A stretch of 64,000 nucleotides of DNA from an uncultured Eubacteriales bacterium (GTDB lineage: Bacteria > Bacillota > Clostridia > Christensenellales > Aristaeellaceae), in assembly GCA_902793325.1 (NCBI GenBank), contig CADBCY010000019.1, forward strand, positions 1 through 64,000, given 5' to 3'. How positions within the stretch are numbered: position 1 is the stretch's first letter; each line of letters starts with the position of its first letter. The notes under the pieces were generated by a model that saw only the letters and a list, made by a program, of their open reading frames with translations, was not told the origin of the DNA and did no database searches. A program made the translations under genes and the position numbers. Positions 24,490 to 32,620 of the stretch are shown one piece after another.

Positions 24490-26145
24490 ATGAAGGCATG
24501 GAGACGCTTCAACAGGACGCTGGGCATGACGCTTGCGCTCATCATGGCCGCGCTGACGCTTGCGGCCTGCGCCGGCGGGGGCGGCAACGCGCCCGGGGAG
24601 TCGCAGGTCGCGGCCGAGCCGGACACGATCCGCTACCTCGTCGCCATCGAGGACGAGCCGGACACCGTGGACTTCCAGTGCACGTCGATTCACTATACCG
24701 TCGCCCAGAACGTGTTCAACCGGCTGGTGGAGATGGAGAACGACGCCGGCGGGGAGGCCGAGATCCTGCCCTCGCTGGCCGAGCGCTGGGAGATCTCCGA
24801 CGATCGCCGCTCCTATACCTTTTATCTCCGGGACGGCGTGACCTTCAGCAACGGCTCCCCGCTGACGGCGTCGGACGTGTTGTACACGTTCACGCGGCTG
24901 CTGACCCATCCCGATTCCTGCAACCAGGACATCGCGGACAACATCGTGGGCGCGGCCGCGCTGGAGAACGGCGAGACCGACGCGCTGGAGGGCTTTAAGA
25001 TCCTCGGCAAGCGCAAGTTCATGATTACGCTGGAGCAGCCCTTCGAGGCGTTCCTCGCCTGCCTGTCCATGCCCGGCGCCTCCATACTGGACGAGCAGAC
25101 GATGGCACAGGCCGGCGACCGCTTCGGCACCGATCCCGAGTGGACGATCGGGACCGGCTCCTTCGTCCTGGAGAGCTGGGAGCCCGGAAAGGGCATGATG
25201 CTCAGGGCGAACCGCTATTGCTGGCAGGGCGCGCCCCGCTGCGACGGGCTGGATCTGCGCTTCATGACGGACGCGGAGGAGATCCGGCAACTGTTCGAGC
25301 GCGGCGAGTTGGACATCCTGAGCCTGGACGACGTGGGCAAGGCCTCGGAGTTCTTCATGCACGGGGACACCTACGAGGACCGGCGGTTCCGGGTGCAGCG
25401 GATCAGCCTGACCTACATCGCCCTGAACGAATCCGTCGCGCCGCTGGACGACGTGTGCGTGCGCAGGGCGCTGCAGCTCGGGCTGGACCGCATGCTCCTG
25501 CTCGACGCCGCCTACGGCGGGAACGGCTACCTGGAAAACGGCATCATGCCGCACGGCCTGTACGGCTTCAATCCGGATCTTCCCGAGATCCCCTACGACC
25601 CGGAGGCGGCGAAGGCGCTGCTCGCCGAGGCCGGCTATCCCGATGGCTTCTCGCTGACCTTCAGCGTGAGCTCGGCCTCCACGCTGGGCGAGATGTCGCT
25701 GATCCGCGCGGCCGCGGCCATCTGGGAGGAGATCGGCGTCCATACGACCGTCGAGCTGCTGGATGTCGGCGAATTCATGCGCCTGCGCAAGCGCGGCGAG
25801 CTGGCCTGCTACTCGGCGACCTGGACCGCGGACTACAACGATCCCGACAACTTCCTGTATACCTTCTTCGGCGACGCGGAAAACGCCCGCTTCCGCAGCC
25901 TCTGCTACCCGCGGGAGGACATCATGCGGCGGGTGCGCGACGCGCGCACCATCGCGGACACCGGCGCGCGCATTCGGGAATACCGTGAGCTCGAGCGCAT
26001 CATCGTGCAGGAGGACGCCGCCTGGATCCCGCTGTTCTCCAGGTTCTACTACTATATCTCATCGCAGCGCCTGGAAGGCATCCAGGCGTCCTGGAACGGC
26101 TCCGTCAAGAATAAATACCGAGAAATGTCCATTCATGAGGCTTGA
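24490..26145 (+). CDS. ABC-type solute-binding lipoprotein (family 5, peptide/nickel type)
   Basis: A protein of 551 aa. Signal peptide with lipobox LAAC, Cys27 being the lipid-anchored residue. Family 5 (DppA/OppA/NikA) features follow: LAERWEISDDRRSYTFYLRDGVTFSNGSPLTASDV (about residues 95-130, cut by the family opening), GTGSFVLESWEPG and the C-terminal lobe. It would bind a peptide or metal-chelate outside the membrane. No permease or ATPase gene lies nearby; instead the next gene is a membrane c-di-GMP enzyme. It may be a sensory subunit. ATG at 24490 has AGGAGGG before it; the longer frame has no SD. Confidence 0.88.
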   Translation: MKAWRRFNRTLGMTLALIMAALTLAACAGGGGNAPGESQVAAEPDTIRYLVAIEDEPDTVDFQCTSIHYTVAQNVFNRLVEMENDAGGEAEILPSLAERWEISDDRRSYTFYLRDGVTFSNGSPLTASDVLYTFTRLLTHPDSCNQDIADNIVGAAALENGETDALEGFKILGKRKFMITLEQPFEAFLACLSMPGASILDEQTMAQAGDRFGTDPEWTIGTGSFVLESWEPGKGMMLRANRYCWQGAPRCDGLDLRFMTDAEEIRQLFERGELDILSLDDVGKASEFFMHGDTYEDRRFRVQRISLTYIALNESVAPLDDVCVRRALQLGLDRMLLLDAAYGGNGYLENGIMPHGLYGFNPDLPEIPYDPEAAKALLAEAGYPDGFSLTFSVSSASTLGEMSLIRAAAAIWEEIGVHTTVELLDVGEFMRLRKRGELACYSATWTADYNDPDNFLYTFFGDAENARFRSLCYPREDIMRRVRDARTIADTGARIREYRELERIIVQEDAAWIPLFSRFYYYISSQRLEGIQASWNGSVKNKYREMSIHEA

Positions 26146-26150
26146 AAACC

Positions 26151-29100
26151 ATGAGAATGCATTCCGTCCGGTTTAAAATCACGGCGATCAGCGTCGCCGC
26201 CATACTCGTCGCGATTCTCTCCATATCCGCCGCGAGCTATTCCTCGATCCGCAGGGAAACCGATCGCAGGTCGGTGGAAACGATGCGGCTGATCGGCAAG
26301 GATACGAAGAATTCGCTGGACGAGTATTTCGAGGGGATCGAACAGTCCGTGGGCATCGTCGCCAACATGGCGGTCGACTCGCTGGACAGCGTGACCCTGG
26401 TTCAGTGCGGCGCCGCGGGCTCCGGCGCGCGCGAAAGGGAGCGGACGCCCGAGCAGACCGCCCGGCTGGACGCCTATATCGCCGAGCACTGCGCGCAGAC
26501 GCTGAAGACCTTCGAGAGCGTGGCGAGCCACACGAACGGCGTCAGCAGCTATTACTATTGCCTCAATCCCGAAATCAGCCTGACGGAACACGGCTTCTGC
26601 TTCTCCCGGCTCGGCAAGGCCGGCTTTGTGGACCAGGGACCGGTGGACGTGCAGACGCTCGATCCCGCGGACGACGAGCACAACACCTGGTACTACACGC
26701 CGGTCCGGCGTGGACGGCCCTGTTGGGTCGGCCCCTACCGGTTGCGCTTTTCGGACGAGATGTGGACCTGCGCCTACGTCGTGCCGATCTACAACGCCGG
26801 CGCGCTGATCGGCGTGCTCGGCATGAACATCCCGCTGGATACCCTCGCCGCGCAGGTCAGCCCCATCCGGGTGTACGAAACGGGCCTGGCCAGCCTGTGC
26901 GACACGGAGGGCCGCATGCTCTACCACCCGAAGCTCGAACAGTGGACCGTACCGGAGCTGACCGATCTGTCCGTTTCCAGGGACCTGCTCCGCAACGAGG
27001 ACAGCGGCGATGCGCTGATCCGCTACAAGATCGACGACGAGCAGCGCCAGATGGCCTTCTTCACCCTGCGCAACGGCATCAAGCTGGTCGTGACCGCGCC
27101 GGTGAAGGAGATCAACGCCTCCTGGCTGCACCTGATCCGCATTATCCTGCTGATCACCGCGGTGGTGGTCGTGGTGTTCGCGGTCATCCTCATGGTGGTC
27201 ATGCGGGCCATCACCTTACCGCTGCTGCGGCTGACGGCGGCGTCCCAGCAGTTGGCCGACGCGGAGTACGACGTGGCGCTGAACTACCGCAGCAACGACG
27301 AGATCGGCACGCTGACCAGCGCGTTCATACGCATGCGCGACCAGATCCGCGATTACATCGCCGACCTGAACCGCCGGATCAACACGGACATGCTGACCGG
27401 CCTGCCGAACATGCGCTACTTCTTCCGGCTGGCGGTGGCGGAGCGCGACCGCATCATCGAAGCGGGCAAGTCCCCGGCCATGCTGTACTTCGACCTCATC
27501 GGCATGAAGCACTACAACCGCCAGTACGGCTTTGACGAGGGCGACAAGCTGCTGTGCGACGTGGGCCAGATCCTGGTTCGCTGCTACGGCGAACAGTGCG
27601 TCTGCCGCTACAGCGAGGACCACTTCGCGGCGGTGACCGACGACGAGAGCGCGGAGGCGTCGCTGCAGGCGGTCTTTAAGGCGTGCGAGGGCGCGAACGG
27701 CGGGAACGCGCTGCCCGTCCGGGTGGGCATTTACCGCAACAGCATCGAGAACGCGGGCGTGAACGTCGCCTGCGACCGCGCCAAGTTTGCCTGCGACCAG
27801 CACGGCGACTCCTATGTCTCCGGCTTCTACTACTTCGACAACGACATGCTCACGCAGCTCGAAGACGTCCGTTACATCATCAGCCACCTGGACCAGGCGC
27901 TCGAGGAGGGATGGATCCAGGTCCACTACCAGCCGATCGTGCGCGCGGTCAACGGCCGCGTCTGCGACGAGGAGGCGCTGTGCCGCTGGAACGACCCGGT
28001 CCGGGGCATGCTGTCGCCCGGCCTGTTCGTCCCGATCCTGGAGACGGCCAGGCTCATGTACAGGGTGGACCTGTACGTGCTGGACCGGATCCTGGAGAAG
28101 ATGGAGGCCCAGCGGCAGGCGGGCCTTCGGGTCGTCCCGCATTCGCTGAACCTGTCCCGGGCCGACTTTGACGCCTGCGACATCGTGGAGGAGATCCGCC
28201 GCAGGGTCGACGACGCCGGCGTCGCCCGCGACCGGCTGACCATCGAGATCACCGAGAGCATCCTCGGCAACGATTTTGATTTCATCAAGGCGCAGATCGA
28301 GCGCTTCCAGGCGCTCGGCTTTGAGGTGTGGATGGATGATTTCGGCAGCGGCTACTCGTCCCTGAACGTGCTGCAGGACATCCACTTCGACCTGCTCAAG
28401 TTCGACATGCTGTTCCTGAAGCGCTTCTACAAGGGCAAGGAGAGCAAGGTCATACTGACCGACCTGATCCGCATGGCCATCAACCTCGGGGTCGACACCG
28501 TCTGCGAGGGCGTCGAGACCGCGGAGGAGGTCGAGTTCCTGCGCGAGATCGGCTGCAGCAAGCTGCAGGGCTTCTACTACTGCAAGCCCATACCGTTCGA
28601 GCAGATCGTGGAGCGCAACCGCAAGGGCATCCAGATCGGCTTCGAAAACCCCCTGGAATCGGATTACTACGCCGCGATCGGTCGGGTCAACCTGTACGAC
28701 CTCACGGTCATCGCCGACAAGGAGGGCGCGCGCCGGGACTACTTCGACACCCTGCCCGCGGGCATCCTGGAGGTCCGGCAGGACGGGCTGAGCTATGTGC
28801 GAACGAATCCCGCGTACCGCGATTTCATCCGGCGGTACTTCGGCTTCGACCTGGCCGCCAAGCCGGACGGCTATTCGGTGTCCCCCAAGGGCCCGACCGC
28901 GATGTTCTTGCAGTTGGTCAGGACGTGCGGCGCGGAGGGGAAGCGCACGCTGTACGACGGGAAGCTGGCCGACGGCTCGACGATGCACGGCGTCATCAAT
29001 CCCGTCGGGAAGAATCCGGCGACCGGCTCGACCGCCGTGGCCATCGCGATCCTGTCCATTTCGGAGCCGGACAAGAGCGCGGACTACGCGGAGATCGCCC

Positions 29101-29930
29101 GGGCGCTGGCGGCGGACTACTACAACATCTACGTCATCGACCTGGATACGGACGACTTCACCGAGTACTCGTCCAGGGTCGGCGGCGAGGAGCTGGCGGT
29201 GGAGCGGCAGGGGACGGACTTCTTCGGATCCGCGAGGCAGGAAACGATGACCCGCATCTTCGAGGAGGACCGCGAACCCTTCCTGGCCGGCTTTACCAAG
29301 CAGAACATCATCCGCGAGCTGGACGCGCAGGGCGTGTTCACGACCACCTATCGCCTGATCGACACCGGCACGCCGCTGTACGCCAACATGAAGATCACGC
29401 GCATGCCGGGCGGCAACCGGATCATCATGGGCATCAGCATCATCGACTCCCAGATGAAGCAGAAGGCGCGCCAGGAGGAGCTGCAGAAGGAACGGGACAC
29501 GATGATCCGCATCAAGGCCCTGTCCGACGGCTATCTCACGCTGTACACCGTCGATCCCGACACCGGGCGGTACATCGAGTACAGCTCCTCGGACGACTAC
29601 GACACGCTCGGCGTGGCCAAGGAAGGGGAGGACTTCTTCCGGCAGTCGATCGCCAATGCCGGCAAGTACTTCTTCCCGGACGACGTGGAGGTCTTCCGGA
29701 AGCAGTTCACCCGGGAGAACATCATGCGCACGATCCGGGCATCCGGCAGCTTCAAGACGCAGTACCGCCTCATGATCAACGGCGAGCCCAGGCCGGTGAC
29801 CCTCAAGGCCGCGATGTTCAGGGAGGGCGGCGAAGAAAAGCTGGTCGTCGGCGTCCGCGCCTGGAGAAAGCGCACGGCGGACGCGGGCGGCATGGCGCCC
29901 GACGAGGAATACTACGACGATTACTTCTGA
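26151..29930 (+). CDS. Giant membrane GGDEF-EAL protein with PAS-like C-terminal repeats
   Basis: A protein of about 1259 aa. TM helix near residues 9-31, large extracytoplasmic dCache-like sensor (to about 325), TM helix (about 328-352), HAMP (about 353-405), GGDEF domain with degenerate SEDHF near residue 487, then EAL domain with EALCRW (608), NLSRADF, ITESI, DDFGSGYSS (729), LKFD and EGVET (785). EAL residues are intact, so it should degrade c-di-GMP; the GGDEF is probably inactive. After about 830 there are three PAS-like units; two are clear repeats with EYSS, DFF, FT-ENI/NII and YRL. Overlaps the SBP operon, start ATG at 26151. Confidence 0.86.
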   Translation: MRMHSVRFKITAISVAAILVAILSISAASYSSIRRETDRRSVETMRLIGKDTKNSLDEYFEGIEQSVGIVANMAVDSLDSVTLVQCGAAGSGARERERTPEQTARLDAYIAEHCAQTLKTFESVASHTNGVSSYYYCLNPEISLTEHGFCFSRLGKAGFVDQGPVDVQTLDPADDEHNTWYYTPVRRGRPCWVGPYRLRFSDEMWTCAYVVPIYNAGALIGVLGMNIPLDTLAAQVSPIRVYETGLASLCDTEGRMLYHPKLEQWTVPELTDLSVSRDLLRNEDSGDALIRYKIDDEQRQMAFFTLRNGIKLVVTAPVKEINASWLHLIRIILLITAVVVVVFAVILMVVMRAITLPLLRLTAASQQLADAEYDVALNYRSNDEIGTLTSAFIRMRDQIRDYIADLNRRINTDMLTGLPNMRYFFRLAVAERDRIIEAGKSPAMLYFDLIGMKHYNRQYGFDEGDKLLCDVGQILVRCYGEQCVCRYSEDHFAAVTDDESAEASLQAVFKACEGANGGNALPVRVGIYRNSIENAGVNVACDRAKFACDQHGDSYVSGFYYFDNDMLTQLEDVRYIISHLDQALEEGWIQVHYQPIVRAVNGRVCDEEALCRWNDPVRGMLSPGLFVPILETARLMYRVDLYVLDRILEKMEAQRQAGLRVVPHSLNLSRADFDACDIVEEIRRRVDDAGVARDRLTIEITESILGNDFDFIKAQIERFQALGFEVWMDDFGSGYSSLNVLQDIHFDLLKFDMLFLKRFYKGKESKVILTDLIRMAINLGVDTVCEGVETAEEVEFLREIGCSKLQGFYYCKPIPFEQIVERNRKGIQIGFENPLESDYYAAIGRVNLYDLTVIADKEGARRDYFDTLPAGILEVRQDGLSYVRTNPAYRDFIRRYFGFDLAAKPDGYSVSPKGPTAMFLQLVRTCGAEGKRTLYDGKLADGSTMHGVINPVGKNPATGSTAVAIAILSISEPDKSADYAEIARALAADYYNIYVIDLDTDDFTEYSSRVGGEELAVERQGTDFFGSARQETMTRIFEEDREPFLAGFTKQNIIRELDAQGVFTTTYRLIDTGTPLYANMKITRMPGGNRIIMGISIIDSQMKQKARQEELQKERDTMIRIKALSDGYLTLYTVDPDTGRYIEYSSSDDYDTLGVAKEGEDFFRQSIANAGKYFFPDDVEVFRKQFTRENIMRTIRASGSFKTQYRLMINGEPRPVTLKAAMFREGGEEKLVVGVRAWRKRTADAGGMAPDEEYYDDYF

Positions 29931-29950
29931 CACATATGGGTATACTGAAG

Positions 29951-29979
29951 CGCAGGGGCGGCCATCGGCCGCCCCTGCG
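29951..29979 (+). terminator. Terminator of the SBP/GGDEF-EAL operon
   Basis: CGCAGGGGCGGCC (29951-29963), loop ATC, GGCCGCCCCTGCG (29967-29979), 21 bp after the stop. It also faces the convergent M20 gene. Confidence 0.8.
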
Positions 29980-30044
29980 TATGTATGTTTATGCCGGGTC
30001 GTTCTTGCGTTTGTTCGGAGACGGGCGCCTTTCCCGCGCGGCGG

Positions 30045-31139
30045 TCAGGACGGCAGCAGCGCGCAGAGCGCGCGCAGGGCGGCCTCCAGCAGCGCGTCGT
30101 CGAAGCCGTACTCCGCCGTGTGCAGGCCGGGGCAGTCCTCGCCCGCGCCGATGCCGAAGTACACCCCCGGGCGGCGCTTCAGGAACCAGCCGAAGTCCTC
30201 GGACCAGCGCATGGGCTCCGCCAGCGGCACGACCGGCAGCCCCGCGCTGTGGAAGCGCGCCAGGGCCTCGTCGAAGGCGGCGGAGTCGTTGGTGGTGTCG
30301 GGGAACACGTCCCGCAGCTCGAAGGAACAGCGCAGCCCCTCCTCCGCGCAGCCCGCCCGGGCCGCGGCCTCGATGCGCCCGATCAGCGCGTCGATGTCCG
30401 CCTGCCGGTGGCCGCGCAGCGTCAGGCACAGCCGCCCCTCGGCGGCGGACAGGCCGAAGTCCTCGCCGCCCGCCCGCAGGCCCACCACCGTGTGCATCAG
30501 CAGCCGGTCCGCCCCGGCGAGCACCGCCTGGATCATCTCCGGCAGGGCCAGCACCAGGCGGCTCAGCAGGGCGCAGGGGTTCGCGCCGTCGCCGGGATAG
30601 GCCGCGTGCGCGGGTCGGCCCGTCAGCGTCACGACCAGCCCGCAGGACGCGCAGGCAAAGCAGCCCCGGCGCATGAGCACCGCGCCGCGGGGGAAGCCGG
30701 GGATGTTGTGCAGCGCGTAGATGCGCGCCACACTGTCCAGCCCCGGCCACGCCGCGCAGACGCCCTTCGCGCCCTCGCCGGTCTCCTCGGCGGGCTGGAA
30801 CAGCAGCGCGACGTTCCCGCCGACCCTGCGCCCCTCCAGCGCCAACGCCAGCCCGCACAGCGCCGCGCTGTGGCCGTCGTGGCCGCAGCCGTGCCGCGCG
30901 CCGCCGCGGCCGTCGGGAATGGCGTCCATGTCGGCGCGGAAGGCCAGCGTCGGCAGGCCCTCGCCCTCCCGGTGGATGGCGATCAGCGCGCCGGCGACCT
31001 CCTCCAGCCCGAGCGTCGTGTGCGCCCGCAGGAAGTCGCGCAGCAGCGCCCGCGTCCCGTCCTCGCGGCCCGACAGCTCCGGACAGTCGTGCAGCCTGCG
31101 CCGCAGGTCGATCAGCAGCGCCCGCGTCTCCGCGTTCAT
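30045..31139 (-). CDS. M20-family amidohydrolase (M20D type)
   Basis: A protein of 364 aa. Metal-ligand motifs of the M20D branch are present: RHGCGHDGHSA (Cys and His), PAEETGEGAKG (Glu pair) and LHTAEYGFDD (last His). The branch contains N-acyl-amino-acid hydrolases, IAA-amino-acid hydrolase and N-acetyl-diaminopimelate deacetylase. The enzyme should deacylate a small N-acyl amino acid in the cytoplasm. Start ATG at 31139 follows AGGAGGCGG. It lies 51 bp downstream of a small unknown gene on the same strand and may share a transcript with the aldo/keto reductase. Confidence 0.88.
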   Translation of the reverse strand: MNAETRALLIDLRRRLHDCPELSGREDGTRALLRDFLRAHTTLGLEEVAGALIAIHREGEGLPTLAFRADMDAIPDGRGGARHGCGHDGHSAALCGLALALEGRRVGGNVALLFQPAEETGEGAKGVCAAWPGLDSVARIYALHNIPGFPRGAVLMRRGCFACASCGLVVTLTGRPAHAAYPGDGANPCALLSRLVLALPEMIQAVLAGADRLLMHTVVGLRAGGEDFGLSAAEGRLCLTLRGHRQADIDALIGRIEAAARAGCAEEGLRCSFELRDVFPDTTNDSAAFDEALARFHSAGLPVVPLAEPMRWSEDFGWFLKRRPGVYFGIGAGEDCPGLHTAEYGFDDALLEAALRALCALLPS

Positions 31140-31190
31140 GAATACCGCCTCCTCGCCGCGCGTGCGGCGCGGCAGGGCGGAGGCCGCGCG

Positions 31191-31367
31191 CTACGCTTCG
31201 TCCGACAGCGCGTCGACGTAGTGGCGCAGGGTCTCCACAGAATCGATCTTGTCGCCCTTCGGCGCGATGCGGTCGCGCACCTCGAGGGGCAGGGACTCGA
31301 AGAGGCGCAGCGCCTCTTCCTCGTGCTTCAGCAGCGCCGCGAGCCCGGAATACTTGGGATAGCTCAT
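31191..31367 (-). CDS. Small unknown protein (58 aa)
   Basis: A 58-aa acidic protein (MSYPKYSGLAALLKHEEEALRLF...), predicted mostly helical. I do not recognise it. ATG at 31367 has GAGGTGA five bases before it, better placed than the ATG two codons earlier. It sits between the M20 hydrolase gene and the Fe-S aldo/keto reductase gene, in the same direction, so an operon of three is likely. Short, hydrophilic and without Cys or a signal peptide; it may be a small adaptor, which is only a guess. Confidence 0.6.
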   Translation of the reverse strand: MSYPKYSGLAALLKHEEEALRLFESLPLEVRDRIAPKGDKIDSVETLRHYVDALSDEA

Positions 31368-31435
31368 GTTCATCACCTCGCTGGCAATATGCCCCGCGAG
31401 GGGGGAAAAACATGCGCCGCGCGGCGACGCCGCGC

Positions 31436-32455
31436 CTACCGGTGGGTCTTTACGAATTCGCGGTAGAACGCCAGGTGCGTCGGCAGCGTGTCGAAGGGCT
31501 TCAGGCCGTAGGGGCAGCGCTCGGCGCACTGGCCGCAGTGGATGCAGTCCTCGATCTTCTCCATGTCCGCCTGCCACTGAGCGCTCATGTAGGGCGCCCA
31601 GGGCGAGCGCTCCAGCAGTTGCTGCATGCGGTTGGCGTTGTTGATGGGGATGCCCGCCGGGCAGGGCAGGCAGTAGCCGCAGCCCCGGCAGAAGGAACCG
31701 GACAGCGCCCTGCGGTCGGCCTCGACCTCCGCGCGCAGCGCGTCGTCCAGCGCGGGCGGGTTCTCGGAGTAGTCCAGGATCTCCTCCAGCTCCGCCATGC
31801 GCTGGATGCCCCAGATCGGCACGGCGTTCTCCCAGCGGTCCAGCCAGGCGAAGGCCAGCCGGGCGTTGGTGATCAGCCCGCCGGACAGCGCCTTCATGCA
31901 CACGAAGCCCACGTCCTTCTCCCCGCACAGCTTCACCAGCTCCTGCTCGCGCGCGGTGGCCAGGTGGTTGAAGGGATACTGCAGCACGTCGTACAGCCCG
32001 GACGTCGCCGCCTGGAACGCCCGCTCCACGGAGTGGTTGGTGATGCCGATGAAGCGGATCTTCCCCTGCGTGCGCGCCTTCACCGCGGCGTCGTACAGGC
32101 CGTCCGCGCCGCCGGGCACGGGCACGAAGGACGGGTTGTGGAACTGGTAGACGTCGATGTGGTCGGTGTTCAGCATCCTCAGGCTCGTCTCCAGGTCCTT
32201 TTCAAACCCGGCGGCGTCCTGCGCGGCGGTCTTGGTGGCCAGGAAGAACTCGTCGCGGCGGCGGCTGATGCTCCGGCCGATCTTCTCCTCGCTGTCGGTG
32301 TAGGCGCGTGCGGTGTCGATGTAGCTGATGCCGCCGTCCAGCGCGCGGTTCAAAAGGGCTCCGGCTTCCTCGAAGCTGACGCGCTGGATGGGCAGCGCCC
32401 CGAAGCCGGTTCGGGAGATGACGAGGCCGGTACGGCCCAGGGTAAATCGGCGCAT
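31436..32455 (-). CDS. Aldo/keto reductase with C-terminal [4Fe-4S] ferredoxin domain
   Basis: A protein of 339 aa. The AKR barrel has the catalytic tetrad: Asp and Tyr in DTARAYTDSE, Lys in TKTAA, His in QFHNPS. The last 80 residues carry two Fe-S motifs, CRGCGYCLPCPAGI and CIHCGQCAERCPYG, the usual two-cluster layout. Such fused reductases in anaerobes couple carbonyl reduction to a ferredoxin-type electron donor. The substrate is unknown. SD GAGGAGGAATCG precedes ATG at 32455. The frame stays open upstream, but no SD exists there. Confidence 0.9.
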   Translation of the reverse strand: MRRFTLGRTGLVISRTGFGALPIQRVSFEEAGALLNRALDGGISYIDTARAYTDSEEKIGRSISRRRDEFFLATKTAAQDAAGFEKDLETSLRMLNTDHIDVYQFHNPSFVPVPGGADGLYDAAVKARTQGKIRFIGITNHSVERAFQAATSGLYDVLQYPFNHLATAREQELVKLCGEKDVGFVCMKALSGGLITNARLAFAWLDRWENAVPIWGIQRMAELEEILDYSENPPALDDALRAEVEADRRALSGSFCRGCGYCLPCPAGIPINNANRMQQLLERSPWAPYMSAQWQADMEKIEDCIHCGQCAERCPYGLKPFDTLPTHLAFYREFVKTHR

Positions 32456-32535
32456 GGCGATTCCTCCTCGATGGTTTCTGCCTCGATTATACCACACGCC
32501 GCGCCGTTTGGGTAGCGGGAAAGCGGTTCGGCGCG

Positions 32536-32564
32536 TTGACAAATATGGAAGAAAATGTTATAAT
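32536..32564 (+). promoter_or_regulatory. Promoter of the LRR surface-protein gene
   Basis: TTGACA (32536-32541), 17-bp spacer and TATAAT (32559-32564): full consensus. Confidence 0.85.
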
Positions 32565-32620
32565 GTTTACAGAATTGAAATATACGGGGCACATCCTCGT
32601 GAGAATAGGAGGAGAGCGGT

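Noticed and set aside
27216-29933. A long open frame antisense to the GGDEF-EAL gene
   Set aside because: Same GC effect; the product shows no domain and no SD, while the plus strand holds EAL and HAMP motifs.
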